A DNA stretch of 45,919 bases from Pseudomonadota bacterium (GCA_030625085.1 DAOURK010000019.1:1-45919), one strand, 5' to 3'; counted from the stretch's first letter, positions 24,484 through 33,790 are shown. The notes: generated by a model not told the origin, from the sequence alone. A program made the numbers and translations.

Positions 24484-24922
24484 TCGACCTAAAGCCGGCG
24501 AAGCAAAATCAATTCAAAAGTTAATAAATTTATATGCAAACAATGGCTTACTCCCACTTTCCTTACACGAAATCTATGAAAGAATTCGGGATTTTTTTAT
24601 CTATAAAATCGAATCAAAAATTGTAGGAGCTGCTTCACTTCATATAATTTGGGAAGATCTTGCTGAATTTCGTTCTCTGGCAGTTCAAGCCGATTATCGA
24701 CATCAAGGGATCGGTAAAGCTCTTGTCATGAGCGCCTTGGATGAAGCTAGAGATTTACAGCTTAAAAAAGTGTTTCTTCTTACCAATCAAAAAGAATATT
24801 TCGAAAAAATGGGGTTTCAATTGATTGATAAATCAGAACTTCCTCATAAAGTTTGGTCTGACTGCATCAAATGTATTAAATTCCCGGACTGTGATGAAGT
24901 AGCTATGATTTTAAAGCTCTGA
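24476..24922 (+). CDS. Short ArgA-like GNAT N-acetyltransferase
   Basis: 148 residues from the ATG at 24476 (GAGGAAA just before); a longer frame from 24428 lies inside korC. GNAT motif A is LAVQADYRHQGIGKALV at about residues 68-84 (Q-x-x-G-x-A). The C-terminal YFEKMGFQLIDKSELPHKVW, then SDCIKCIKFPDCDEVAMI, matches short N-acetylglutamate synthases known from anaerobes, which begin arginine synthesis from glutamate and acetyl-CoA. The kor neighbour would supply the acyl-CoA/2-oxoglutarate link; that is inference. The Cys cluster CIKC..C may bind metal. Confidence 0.8.
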   Translation: MISRPKAGEAKSIQKLINLYANNGLLPLSLHEIYERIRDFFIYKIESKIVGAASLHIIWEDLAEFRSLAVQADYRHQGIGKALVMSALDEARDLQLKKVFLLTNQKEYFEKMGFQLIDKSELPHKVWSDCIKCIKFPDCDEVAMILKL

Positions 24923-25169
24923 AGACTTTTGACTCTTGAGTCAGTAATGCATGTAATACCCCACATGCAAGGTAGCTATGATTTAAAAATTTAAAAAACT
25001 TTCGATTCCCCTCTAAAATTGCCATTCTGCAAATATGTTTGAAAAAATGCAGTAACTCTGCCTAATTTTCTTATTAAAAACGATCGGCTGAAAATGACTG
25101 CTATTCTTACTTGCCGCCATCTTTTTTATTTCCTTATTTCAGTTTAATTATATATTTATAGAATAGACA

Positions 25170-25207
25170 CAAATACCCTTTTGCATTAATGCAAAAGGGT
25201 ATTTTGT
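25170..25207. terminator. Strong bidirectional-looking terminator hairpin
   Basis: A near-perfect palindrome: ATACCCTTTTGCAT at 25174-25187 pairs with ATGCAAAAGGGTAT at 25190-25203, with A-rich and T-rich flanks (AAATACCC..GGGTATTT). It is about 250 bp after the acetyltransferase and may end the kor operon. Nearby gap sequence carries two possible small ORFs and a family B repeat. Confidence 0.7.
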
Positions 25208-25276
25208 ATATTAAAATTTTTAAATAATAAATATAATAAATTTGTTAATTTACCTCTTAATTTATTGGCAAGAAAT

Positions 25277-25426
25277 ATGCGTATACATATTATTAAAAGA
25301 AAAATAGAGCAGAGGTTCGTGTCGAGGCTTATCCACCAATTAATGCAACGCAGAGATGATAAAGTAATTAGTTGCGAAGCTATAAATATAACAGGTAAAT
25401 CATATACTATTACTATTAAACCATAA
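25277..25426 (+). CDS. Possible small basic protein of 49 residues
   Basis: An ATG at 25277 opens a 49-codon frame (MRIHIIKRKIEQRFVSRLIH..) ending KSYTITIKP. It has a basic amphipathic N-terminus and a polar, strand-like tail. An AGAAAT stretch is a weak ribosome site. It follows the terminator hairpin, so it would need its own promoter. I recognise no family; chance occurrence is possible. Confidence 0.3.
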   Translation: MRIHIIKRKIEQRFVSRLIHQLMQRRDDKVISCEAINITGKSYTITIKP

Positions 25427-25463
25427 TTACTAAATTTTTATACAAGAAAAGGCAGGTGTGGTT

Positions 25464-25580
25464 ATGATGAGATTGAAAAAGATGTATGGGGAAATGGAAG
25501 ATTTTGAGAAATATATTATCTGGGGGTGTCTTTCCTTTAGTTTCTATATGTTAACCCTGATTGTCTGTAACATAGCGTAA
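25464..25580 (+). CDS. Possible small membrane peptide of 38 residues
   Basis: An ATG at 25464 after GGCAGGTGTGGT opens 38 codons: a polar, charged N-terminus (RLKKMYGEMEDFEKY) then one hydrophobic helix (IIWGCLSFSFYMLTLIVC). The layout is typical of small membrane regulators. It lies 38 bp after the 49-residue ORF. No homologue is known to me. Confidence 0.4.
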   Translation: MMRLKKMYGEMEDFEKYIIWGCLSFSFYMLTLIVCNIA

Positions 25581-25654
25581 AATATCAAATTTTTTATTTC
25601 TTCTATAGTTTTCCCATAAACTTAATTTCACAACCGATATTCAAACAGAATTCA

Positions 25655-25722
25655 CGTAGGGCTTAAACCCTGCAAAAAATCTTTTTTCTGGAGCATTAAG
25701 CAGGGTTAAAGCCCTGCACTAC
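25655..25722. repeat. Family B palindrome, copy 4
   Basis: CGTAGGGCTTAAACCCTGC facing GCAGGGTTAAAGCCCTGCAC. The upstream flank (TATAGTTTTCCC..ATTTCACA) resembles the arm of the composite at 1543-1700. It lies between the small ORFs and the convergent end of the hybrid kinase gene. Confidence 0.8.
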
Positions 25723-25761
25723 AGTGAATATTTTAGATTTTTTCTTATCGATTTTTACTAT

Positions 25762-27672
25762 CTACTGATTGGAGGGATTCTGAAAAATCTTTTCTTTTTC
25801 TTTCAGGACGTTATGTAATAAGTCACTTAATTTTTCAATTTTATACGGCTTGGCAATTACTCCCACAAAACCATATTTCTTATATTCAGACATTATCGGA
25901 TGTTTGGAATAAGCGCTGGAAACAATTCCTTTGACCTGAGGATCTATTTCAAGCAATTTCTGAATAGCTTCTTCACCTCCCATACCACCCGGTATGGTTA
26001 AATCTAATATAACAACATCAAAGTCCCGGTCCAACGTTTTTGCCTTTTTATATAATTCTATTGCTTCCTCTCCATTGCCGGTAAACTCAACCTCGTATCC
26101 AAGACGCGCCAATACCCGGCCAATAATAGTTCGTATACCTTTTTGGTCATCCATAAATAAAATTTTTCCCTTACCGGAACATAACTTTTCCTCTACAACC
26201 TCTTTAACCACAAAGACTTCCTTCACTGTAGCAGGAAGATATATATGGAAACTTGTTCCCACTCCTACTTCAGATTCCGCTGTAATATATCCATCATGTT
26301 TTTTTACAATTGAATAACCAATAGATAAACCCAAACCACTACCTTCTTGTTTGGTGGTAAAATAAGGTTCGAATATATGATGAAGAAATTTTTCCGAAAT
26401 TCCAATTCCCTGATCTTTGATAGTTATCTTGACAAATTTTCCGCCCTTCAGCAGTAAAGCATCTTTCAACAGCAAGGAATCATCTGTTCTATTTAAATTC
26501 TCAGCACTCACTCTGATTATTCCGCCCTTAGGCATGGCCTGGTCGGCATTCATAATCAAATTATTTATAACTTGAATGATCTGCCCTTCATCGATTTCAG
26601 CACACCAAAGATCATCGGGTAGAGACAAATCACATTTTGTCTTAGAACCGCTTAAGGTAAAGCTTACTGTATCTCTCAATAATTTTGAGACAGAAACGAC
26701 TTCCTTAATAGGCTCTTTGCCCTTGGAAAAGGTGAGTAATTGTTGAGTCAGCTTCTGAGCCTGATTAGACGCTCTTTCCGCTTCAGTTAAAACTTCACAT
26801 ACTTTGTCATCGGACTTTGCGTAAATTTTCCCAAGAGAGAGATTGGCAATAATAGTAGTTAATAAATTGCCGAAATCATGAGCAATACCACCGGCAAGAA
26901 TACCGATAGATTCAAGCTTTTCAATTTCTTGTAACTCTTCCTCCATCTTTTTACGTTCTGTAATGTCGCGTATTATTCCCATACGAGCATTTTCTCCATT
27001 AAATTTAATGATCGCATCAGATATTTCCGCATCCTTTATGACGCCATCTTTACACTGAATTTTCCCTTCATAGAAAAAAGGAAAAATTTCATCCACCATA
27101 TCTAATTTTTTCTTAGAGGAAGATGGATTGCTATATTCAGACAGTATTATATCTGAATAAGATTTTTCCACCAATTCTTCAACAGAATAGCCTGTAATTT
27201 TTGCCATGGCCATATTAACGAATTTAAAAATATTGTCTTGTACAACAATCACCCCATCCTTGGCTTGCTCTACCAAAGTCGAATACTTTGCTTCTGATTC
27301 TCTTAGCAATTCCGCCATTCGTTTATGCTCAATAATTTTTTGTTGAAGTTTTTCATTAGCAGCGGATAATTCGGCGGTACGTTCTTCTACCAACCCTTTT
27401 AGGTGTAAACGATATTCCCTTAATTCCTGCATTGTTCGCTTATTCCTGGAAACCATAAATTGAGCATAGATACCAAGCATAAGAAAAAGGAAAATAACCA
27501 TCAAACGCATCCAGGTCTCATGAACGTTTGGGGTAAATAGTTCCTCAATAAGGCCGGCGTCATGAAAAATAAAAGTATGTATGAAGGATTCAAAAATCCA
27601 AAAAAATATTCCTAGACCAATCCCAAATAATATATAATTATCTGTTATCTTAAAAAATGTTATTCTTTTCAT
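25762..27672 (-). CDS. Membrane hybrid histidine kinase (PAS-kinase-receiver)
   Basis: 636 residues. Two N-terminal membrane helices (ILFGIGLGIFFWIFESFIHT; LMVIFLFLMLGIYAQF) are joined by a short periplasmic loop. A coiled coil follows (about 80-125), then PAS (about 128-240), HisKA with GGIAHDFGNLLTTI, HATPase with NLIMNADQAMP, KDQGIGIS, FEPYFTTKQ and GSGLGLSIGYS, and a C-terminal receiver (MDDQKGIR, VILDLTIPGG, SSAYSK, AKPYKI). The H-D-F-N-N of this kinase class here reads H-D-F-G-N. The receiver ends in an aromatic-rich region and carries no output domain. It is monocistronic. The signal is unknown. Confidence 0.94.
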   Translation of the reverse strand: MKRITFFKITDNYILFGIGLGIFFWIFESFIHTFIFHDAGLIEELFTPNVHETWMRLMVIFLFLMLGIYAQFMVSRNKRTMQELREYRLHLKGLVEERTAELSAANEKLQQKIIEHKRMAELLRESEAKYSTLVEQAKDGVIVVQDNIFKFVNMAMAKITGYSVEELVEKSYSDIILSEYSNPSSSKKKLDMVDEIFPFFYEGKIQCKDGVIKDAEISDAIIKFNGENARMGIIRDITERKKMEEELQEIEKLESIGILAGGIAHDFGNLLTTIIANLSLGKIYAKSDDKVCEVLTEAERASNQAQKLTQQLLTFSKGKEPIKEVVSVSKLLRDTVSFTLSGSKTKCDLSLPDDLWCAEIDEGQIIQVINNLIMNADQAMPKGGIIRVSAENLNRTDDSLLLKDALLLKGGKFVKITIKDQGIGISEKFLHHIFEPYFTTKQEGSGLGLSIGYSIVKKHDGYITAESEVGVGTSFHIYLPATVKEVFVVKEVVEEKLCSGKGKILFMDDQKGIRTIIGRVLARLGYEVEFTGNGEEAIELYKKAKTLDRDFDVVILDLTIPGGMGGEEAIQKLLEIDPQVKGIVSSAYSKHPIMSEYKKYGFVGVIAKPYKIEKLSDLLHNVLKEKEKIFQNPSNQ

Positions 27673-27755
27673 CTAACAACACTCCCCGCATCTATAACCT
27701 CCCCCTAATATATACTATCTTCCCTCCTGTAACTCTCCCATCAAGAAGAAATTAG

Positions 27756-27835
27756 GCACTTAGTTTTGAATTTCGTGATTTTTTTTGATAGAAAATTTCA
27801 AAACCTTTTTTGTTCCGGCTTGTGTCCGGGTTAGG
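27756..27835 (+). repeat. Dispersed roughly 80-bp repeat, family C, copy 4
   Basis: Full-length: GCACTTAGTTTTGAATTTCG, then TTGATAGAAAATTTCAAAAC, then GTTCCGGCTTGTGTCCGGGT. It lies in the divergent region 27673-28192 between the hybrid kinase and the outer-membrane barrel. The rest of that 520-bp gap is very AT-rich and shows no coding frame beyond a short shadow ORF. Confidence 0.85.
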
Positions 27836-28192
27836 TGGTAATTCATTAAATATACAATAAAAGAGTATAATTATAAAGGTGAATTTGTTAAAATTTATTT
27901 ATTGGGACCTATTGATTTTATAAAAAAAAATATCATTTTTTATTACTATTATATTTTAATATAAAAATTTATTTTTATCAAATCTATCATAATGTCCGGA
28001 CAGTACCTCAATAAAATATAACTTCTACTCTATTAAATTAACGCTTTCAATATAATGGTAATACTTATACTATAAAATGGTCGAAAAACAATAATATGCC
28101 AAAACAATTTCGACATTTAAAGTTCCCTAACTTAGGACAAGTTGGAACCAATAAATTAGTAATCATTAACACAAAAACCATAAAAAAAAATT

Positions 28193-29452
28193 ATGAGTCA
28201 TATTACAAAAGCCTGGTTGTTATTCTTATTCTCCTTAACTATTTTCTTCTTAATGATTTTGGGTTATGGAGAAGCCGCCTATAAATGGTCGCTTGGGGGA
28301 AATTTTCAATTGACCCTCGGGGGACACATAAAATCTCTAAACCTTGTCCAAAAAACACCTTTAGACGACTCCTATAAAGGCTTCACCGATACTCAGGTTC
28401 GACTTGATCTTAACTTAACCCTTTCAAATTCCATAAAAGCAGCCTATTCACAGAAAGCAGATCTCCTGGTAGGAGAGAACGACCAAATGTCTAGCAACAA
28501 AAGTCCCTTTGATCTGAAAAATCTGGATGCCACTCCTATTAATGAAAAGAATACTGTAATAAAAATGCGCCCTGATCGTTTATATCTCAACTGGGAATCA
28601 GGAAAATTATCAACCACTATTGGGAGGCAAGCCATTGGTTTTGGAAACCTCCTCGGTTTTTCTCCCTTAGATCTTATATCTCCTTTTCCTCCCTTGGATC
28701 TTGATAAAGATGTCCGGTCCGGTGTTGACGGAATAAAAGTCGAGTATTATCCTGAATCCTTAAGTACGATTACAGCCGTGGTCGTACTCCCGGAAAAATC
28801 TGAAATGCAAAGTTATCTGCTGCTCTATACTCTTATGGGTGAAAAGGGAGATTTTAATCTCTTACTTGGATATAACCAAAAAAAACCTGCCCTCGGATTA
28901 GGCTATTCCCAAGATGTGAAGGGCATGGGGATGCGAGCTGAAAGCCTGTTTTTCGGGGAAAAAAATGATGGGAATAATTCCGGTTATGCTCAAGCTGGTA
29001 TTGAAGTGGATTACCTTTTTAAGAATACTCTCTTGCGAAATGACCTTTATGTAGACCTTGAATTTTATTATAATGGCAATGGCGAGGGAGAGCCGGAAAA
29101 ATATAATATTCAAGATCCACTAATTTTATTTAAAGGTCGCTATTATGCCTTGCTCAATTCAAGTTATGAAGTCACTCCACTTTTCAAATTAAGCCTTGTA
29201 GCCATTGCTAATCTCCAGGACGAGTCCCAATTTATCTCTCCCAGATTCACTTATTCAATCTCGGACAATTCAGAAGTGCTTGCCTTTATTAATTTTGCCC
29301 TTGGCCGATCACCGACTTTGTATGGTAATGGGACAGAATGGCCGGATACATATAATCCACAAAATCTGCAAACATCTCTTAGTGGTACTATTCGCAGTGA
29401 ATATGGTTCTGCTGCTCATGGTGGCGGATTATTTCTTCGATTATTTTTTTAA
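28193..29452 (+). CDS. Outer-membrane beta-barrel porin-like protein
   Basis: 419 residues. A signal peptide (AWLLFLFSLTIFFLMILGYG) probably ends near EA-AYKW. The mature part is a run of amphipathic strands with aromatic girdles (WSLGGNFQLTLGGHI, TDTQVRLDLNLTLS, DRLYLNWESGKLSTTIGRQ), ending LFLRLFF with a terminal Phe. The TIGRQAIGFGNLLGFSPLDL segment resembles alginate-export-type or DUF1302-type barrels, in which a constriction region follows a GRQ strand. The substrate is unknown. The start ATG lacks a strong ribosome site. It is monocistronic, divergent from the hybrid kinase gene. Confidence 0.8.
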   Translation: MSHITKAWLLFLFSLTIFFLMILGYGEAAYKWSLGGNFQLTLGGHIKSLNLVQKTPLDDSYKGFTDTQVRLDLNLTLSNSIKAAYSQKADLLVGENDQMSSNKSPFDLKNLDATPINEKNTVIKMRPDRLYLNWESGKLSTTIGRQAIGFGNLLGFSPLDLISPFPPLDLDKDVRSGVDGIKVEYYPESLSTITAVVVLPEKSEMQSYLLLYTLMGEKGDFNLLLGYNQKKPALGLGYSQDVKGMGMRAESLFFGEKNDGNNSGYAQAGIEVDYLFKNTLLRNDLYVDLEFYYNGNGEGEPEKYNIQDPLILFKGRYYALLNSSYEVTPLFKLSLVAIANLQDESQFISPRFTYSISDNSEVLAFINFALGRSPTLYGNGTEWPDTYNPQNLQTSLSGTIRSEYGSAAHGGGLFLRLFF

Positions 29453-29934
29453 TTAAAAAAATCCCAGGAACAAAAAAGTAATATTTCCTTATCTAAATCG
29501 TCTTTAGAAGTAATCGGGGATAATTAATTAATTTAAACCAGCTTTATTTTCCCAACCCCATTAGTTTTGCAACATGCACCTTCTATCTATATTTAAATTA
29601 GACAGGATTAACAAGATTCTTTCTTTTTTATGTTGTGCAGCCTGAGTCCTGTGTTATCCCGTCTAAACGCTCATGAACGAGTTGTTCACCCCCGAAGATG
29701 AAATTTTTGACTTTTTCACTAAAGTCTATTTTTCAAAATGTTTTTTCATGGTAAAAAATAAACTGGAAAGCCGTATAAAAAAATGGAAATTCCGGTACTA
29801 TTAAATTTGTAAAAAATTATTGACTTTAATATATTTTTAATATATATCTTATATACTTTAACAGATTTTCAGTATCTATCTCTTAATCAGAAATTTATAA
29901 TTTATTGAAATCATTGATCTAAGAAAGGGTTCAG
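29453..29934. other. Intergenic gap with family D and a further short repeat
   Basis: It carries a family D copy (29598-29667) and a short element (29761-29801, CTGGAAAGCCGTATAAAAAA) that recurs at 39027-39068. The part next to the Tyr-rich gene is AT-rich and probably holds its promoter. No coding frame is seen. Confidence 0.6.
29598..29667. repeat. Family D element, copy 2 (diverged)
   Basis: Starts TTAGACAGGATTAACAAGAT and ends GTCCTGTGTTATCCCGTCTA; arms are complementary with mismatches. Confidence 0.65.
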
Positions 29935-30372
29935 ATGAAAAAATATCTTTTATTATTATGCATACTATTCGTATTAATTTTTAGCATATTTGTCTTTAAT
30001 AGCCAGGCACAATGGTTTCCCCCTCCATATACCTATTCACCTTCAATGCTCCTTCCAGTATATCCAATGTATTATAGCGGTTTAAATTATATATCAGGAT
30101 ATGGGACTTTACCTTTATTACCTTATGCCTTACTTAATGCTACCCGGTTTAGTAAAATTGCCGGATCACCCTCAAAGGCAGCGCCCACTACAGCCATTCC
30201 TTATTCATCATACTATTTTCCGGACACTATTCCAACCTTTACATTACCTACTTCCTATTTCCTATATAATGTAAATTATTATACAAGTATATATTATTTT
30301 CCTCCTACTACTACCTCTAGCTATGGATCATGGTCAGTACTTAATAGCGCCATTCCTTTTCCCTTCCCTTAA
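29935..30372 (+). CDS. Secreted Tyr/Pro-rich protein, unknown function
   Basis: 145 residues, with AAGAAAGGG before the ATG. A clear Sec signal peptide (KKYLLLLCILFVLIFSIFVF) ends NSQA-QW. The mature chain is dominated by Tyr, Pro, Ser and Thr (FPPPYTYSPSMLLPVYPMYY, YFPPTTTSSYGSWS) with no Cys and few charges, so it is probably exposed or unfolded at the cell surface. No domain is recognised. Similar composition occurs in the Gly/Tyr-rich relic at 35490-35615 and the repeat protein at 45491. The stretch from 30373 to 30741 holds only a family A repeat. Confidence 0.7.
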   Translation: MKKYLLLLCILFVLIFSIFVFNSQAQWFPPPYTYSPSMLLPVYPMYYSGLNYISGYGTLPLLPYALLNATRFSKIAGSPSKAAPTTAIPYSSYYFPDTIPTFTLPTSYFLYNVNYYTSIYYFPPTTTSSYGSWSVLNSAIPFPFP

Positions 30373-30478
30373 CATTTTGCCCAGGAAAATTCCATTAAAA
30401 AGCTTGAAGTCTGGAGGGAGTTAACCTTACAACGACATTTGTTTCATGAACCCTCGAAATTTAATACATAACAAAATT

Positions 30479-30579
30479 GATGCAACCGTAAAAAGTCATT
30501 TTTACAAAATTTGGGTTTCATAAATTCAACAAGTTATGTTGTATATATATCTCCATTTTGGACTTTTTACGATACCATC
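30479..30579. repeat. Palindromic MITE-like element, family A, copy 3
   Basis: 101 bp: GATGCAACCGTAAAAAGTC (30479-30497) and GACTTTTTACGATACCATC (30561-30579). The interior keeps AAATTCAACAAGTTATGTTG. It lies between converging genes. Confidence 0.9.
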
Positions 30580-30741
30580 AAAATTCATTAAAATAAGGTA
30601 AGCCAATTCCCTCAATGATCAAAAAAATAAGTGAGGTTGTAAGGTTAATTAGAAAGCGAATGCTGTGGCACTCTCTCTTATAGCTTATAAATGAATGATG
30701 ACGAAAAGGAAATTGTAAGGCCTATGGGTTCAATTTTTGTT

Positions 30742-32031
30742 TTATTTGTTCAGCTTGGATCTTTGATAGGCAATAAAGAAAAAAAGAAAGGAAATATATA
30801 ACAACATCTGAACCAACCATTTTTTTCTCTGTCTCATTTCCCGGTAGCGACCATCCACTTGTTGATTAAGTGAACGAGTATACTTATTAATTTTTTTTAC
30901 AATTTCCTGTACTGTCTGGATATCTTGTGAATGAATAGCGCTTTTTGCTTCACTTAGATAATCAAAAACATCACTCATCTTTTGATCAAAACCTGATATA
31001 TCAATATCAAGATCTTTCTTGACCCGGCTAATTTTACCCTGGCTTTTTTTTGCAGCAGCTCTAGCTTGTATAAGCAAAGTACGTATAGTCTGACCAGTTT
31101 GATATTCTTTTGAATCCAGTGAATGACAAGCCCCACAATGAAAATCATCTTGACCGACAAACATTTCCTCATCAGCTAAAGGAATATTATGATAACCATG
31201 GCAGTCTATGCATCGGGGAGGTTGATTTTCGTTCAGAACGAAACCATGAACGCTTTCCTGAAAATATCTTTTGGTCATGAGGTGGCAATTGTAACAGGCA
31301 TCCGCAACCCTGGCAACTCCCGAGGGTTTTCCTCCATGGATGCCATGACATCCAGGACAAGAAGGTACAAAGCGTGGATTTTTTTTCTTAATTTTTTGAT
31401 ACAAAATTTGGCCGTGATAGCTCTTTTTATATTGCACAAGTTGATCGGTAGGTACCCCGTATGGTCTCATAAGCTTATTATCTGCATGGCATTTAGCGCA
31501 TGTCCCGGCAATGAAAAAATGATTGACCCTTGACTTTAAGTCGTCAGTAATTTTAATATCGTGACTGCCGTGACAATTTACACAGTCAGCTACATCCATA
31601 TTTCCTTCTTTTAATAATCTTTGCCCATGTATACTGTCTTTATATTGGTTTTCCATATCAACCCGAATATTATATTTTTTCATATAACGTGGATTAGCAT
31701 GACAGCGATCACAAAAATAAGGGATCTTTCTTTTGACCGGAACGCCGATATAATCATTTTTCCCGATCTCGGGTCTGTAAGGAGAATTGGGATCTCCACC
31801 ATGGCAATCTTCACAGCAAACAGAGAATACAGCATGAACGCTGTCAGCCCATTGTTGGGCATAAAGAGCCAGATTCTCTTGTAGCCCCTGATGGCAGTTT
31901 ACACAGTTGTTTTGAATTGTAGCCGCTTGTGTTAATGAAGTCCGGCAAACTGAAATACCAACTATGATAAATATGAACAGAATCCTCTTGATATCAAGCC
32001 TCGAAAAGATATTCCCTTCATTCATCGGCAA
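30742..32031 (-). CDS. Membrane-anchored nonahaem cytochrome c
   Basis: 429 residues. A signal sequence (ILFIFIIVGISVC) is followed by nine CxxCH sites: CVNCH, CEDCH, CDRCH, CVNCH, CAKCH, CPGCH, CYNCH, CIDCH and CGACH. Extra His residues (SVHAVF, SIHGQR, SYHGQI, SVHGFV) are probable distal ligands. The C-terminal 110 residues carry a helical, lysine-rich stretch and a membrane helix (WLVQMLLYISFLFFFIAY), which would anchor it with the haems in the periplasm. Its start overlaps the end of the cytochrome b gene by ten bases. The two are thus a unit: cytochrome b oxidises quinol and the multihaem protein takes the electrons onward. The partner beyond is unknown. Confidence 0.93.
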   Translation of the reverse strand: MPMNEGNIFSRLDIKRILFIFIIVGISVCRTSLTQAATIQNNCVNCHQGLQENLALYAQQWADSVHAVFSVCCEDCHGGDPNSPYRPEIGKNDYIGVPVKRKIPYFCDRCHANPRYMKKYNIRVDMENQYKDSIHGQRLLKEGNMDVADCVNCHGSHDIKITDDLKSRVNHFFIAGTCAKCHADNKLMRPYGVPTDQLVQYKKSYHGQILYQKIKKKNPRFVPSCPGCHGIHGGKPSGVARVADACYNCHLMTKRYFQESVHGFVLNENQPPRCIDCHGYHNIPLADEEMFVGQDDFHCGACHSLDSKEYQTGQTIRTLLIQARAAAKKSQGKISRVKKDLDIDISGFDQKMSDVFDYLSEAKSAIHSQDIQTVQEIVKKINKYTRSLNQQVDGRYREMRQRKKWLVQMLLYISFLFFFIAYQRSKLNK

Positions 32032-32999
32032 TACCCTAACAGCGTCAAAGTCAACAAAATAAGGGTCCCGGAAATAGCCAGGGTAATATTTAATCGACGA
32101 TCTCGTAAAACCAAAGGAGCAAAAAAAGGGAATAATAAAAACAGTAAATAGAAGCCAAATTGAAAGAAAAAGGCCAGGATAGTCCCCACTCTGGGACCTG
32201 CAAGTCGAAAGCCGTTAAATAATTGAAAGGTTTCATATGAGCCAAGAAAATACCATTCCGGTTTAATATTTATGACCGTGTTGAAGGGATCAGCCTTTGG
32301 GTATATGCGAGGGGGAAAAAAGGTGGAAAGAGAAAAAAGGGCGGCGCTGAGAATCAAAAGGATCAATACATGAAAAAGAAGATCTCTGGGGATAAGAGAT
32401 TTTTTGGCTGAGAAGATATGAAATCCTACAAAAAACAGGAATAATAGGGGAATAATTAAGATATGAAAGGCAAAAAATCGTGAAAGAGTAAGTTGTGAGA
32501 TTTCATTTCCTCCCCTGGCCAAAAATTTAAGGTGTCTGCCAAAAAACGGTATAACTGTCGACATTTGGGTAATAAAAGTGGTTGTCCAGTAGGAGACTTG
32601 TGTCCAGGGCAATAAATTTCCGGTGGCTCCTGATAAGCCGATCAGGGTCATCATTCCGCCCCCCAAAATCCAGGTAATTTTGGGGGCGGATCGATAGCTT
32701 TGGTCAATAAATAAAATAATTATATGGAACAATAAAAAGATAATCAATAATTGCATGGCCCAGATATGTATACCCCGAATGAGCCATCCGTAATGAAGAG
32801 TATTAGTTATCTGTTGAATTGATTCATACGCTTGGGGTATGGTGGGACGATAATATAATAATAATAATGCACCGCTAATCCCCTGAATACAAAATAAATA
32901 CAGATTAATCCACCCTGAATATGCAGACCATTTAATAGGTTCAGGATTAAGATATTCCCTGCTTATCAGAGGCATGGAATTAAATGTGTACATCTTCAT
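32022..32999 (-). CDS. bc-type cytochrome b (b6/IV-fused-like) subunit
   Basis: 325 residues with about eight membrane helices. Helix B has YGWLIRGIHIWAMQL then FLLFHI, giving two haem His 14 apart; helix D has FFAFHILIIP then FVGFH, two His 15 apart, the b6f-like spacing. The Qo-site motif reads KPEWYFLGSYE. The length and C-terminal helices suggest a fused b6 plus subunit IV arrangement, shortened at the end. No Rieske iron-sulphur gene lies next to it; the multihaem cytochrome c downstream may replace Rieske and c1 as electron acceptor, as in some Desulfobacterota quinol oxidoreductases. That replacement is inference. Confidence 0.9.
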   Translation of the reverse strand: MKMYTFNSMPLISREYLNPEPIKWSAYSGWINLYLFCIQGISGALLLLYYRPTIPQAYESIQQITNTLHYGWLIRGIHIWAMQLLIIFLLFHIIILFIDQSYRSAPKITWILGGGMMTLIGLSGATGNLLPWTQVSYWTTTFITQMSTVIPFFGRHLKFLARGGNEISQLTLSRFFAFHILIIPLLFLFFVGFHIFSAKKSLIPRDLLFHVLILLILSAALFSLSTFFPPRIYPKADPFNTVINIKPEWYFLGSYETFQLFNGFRLAGPRVGTILAFFFQFGFYLLFLLFPFFAPLVLRDRRLNITLAISGTLILLTLTLLGYCR

Positions 33000-33149
33000 T
33001 ATATTTATACATTAAAGATTAATTTCCAGATTATTCAGATAATAAACAATCCCCCTACATAATATATCGATTATTTTAGCAATAAAATTCTGCTTTTAAT
33101 TAAAATTTTATATCAGACGGAATGAACAGAAATCTACCGAGACATTTCT

Positions 33150-33530
33150 TTATTCGGCAAATATTGAGGCTATTTCTTCAGGAATGCGGCAAATTTTACC
33201 TTCTCTGTTAATAAAGGCAAGTTTAACATCACCGGTTATCAGTAATTTACCCGATGAATTCTTTATGGTTGTACTAAAGGTTATGGAAGCAAATGATATT
33301 GACTTTATGATTGAATCAACATCCAGAAGGTCATCATATTTTGCCGATGCCTTATATTTAATATGAACCTCAGATACGATAAAAAGATACCCTTCTTTTT
33401 GAAGCAAAGAAAGATTTATACCTCTTTCCCGAAGCAACTCAGTTCTGCTACGCTCCATATATTTAAGATAATTCGCATAATAGACGACATTCCCGCAATC
33501 GGTATCTTCGTAATATACTCTGATTTTCAT
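33150..33530 (-). CDS. YbgC-type 4-hydroxybenzoyl-CoA thioesterase family acyl-CoA thioesterase
   Basis: 126 residues from the ATG at 33530, preceded by GGAGGA; an extended frame from 33551 begins upstream of that ribosome site. The hotdog signature is VYYEDTDCGNVVYYANYLKY, where the Asp of EDTD-x-x is catalytic in the family, then RSRTELLRERGI. The remainder, HIKYKASAKYDDLLDVDSII, then VKLAFINREGK, fits the family well. YbgC proteins hydrolyse short acyl-CoAs and often sit with tol-pal, which is absent here. It stands 150 bp upstream of the cytochrome b gene on the same strand. Confidence 0.9.
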   Translation of the reverse strand: MKIRVYYEDTDCGNVVYYANYLKYMERSRTELLRERGINLSLLQKEGYLFIVSEVHIKYKASAKYDDLLDVDSIIKSISFASITFSTTIKNSSGKLLITGDVKLAFINREGKICRIPEEIASIFAE

Positions 33531-33594
33531 AAAGTCTCTTTCCTCCTCCAAACCTAAGGTGATTTTGAACTGTCAGCCTTAAAATGCTCTCACT

Positions 33595-33617
33595 GTAGCG
33601 CAGGGCTTCAGCCCTGC
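33595..33617. repeat. Family B half-palindrome, copy 5
   Basis: GTAGCGCAGGGCTTCAGCCC only; the facing arm is absent. Confidence 0.75.
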
Positions 33618-33790
33618 AAAAAAATTATTTTTATTTGTAGTATTAGAATTATAAATGAAACCAGCGGCATCTATAAATATAAATAATAACCAATAAACAG
33701 GTTTGACTGTCTATTGTTAATAGAAACTCTTCTTAAATAATTTCTTTTCCCATCAAAAGTTTAAAGGCCGAAAAAAAGGAGGTAGAAATC

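Noticed and set aside
28096-28284. Plus-strand 62-codon ORF before the barrel gene
   Set aside because: It runs into the signal peptide coding region of the barrel in another frame and has no coding character.
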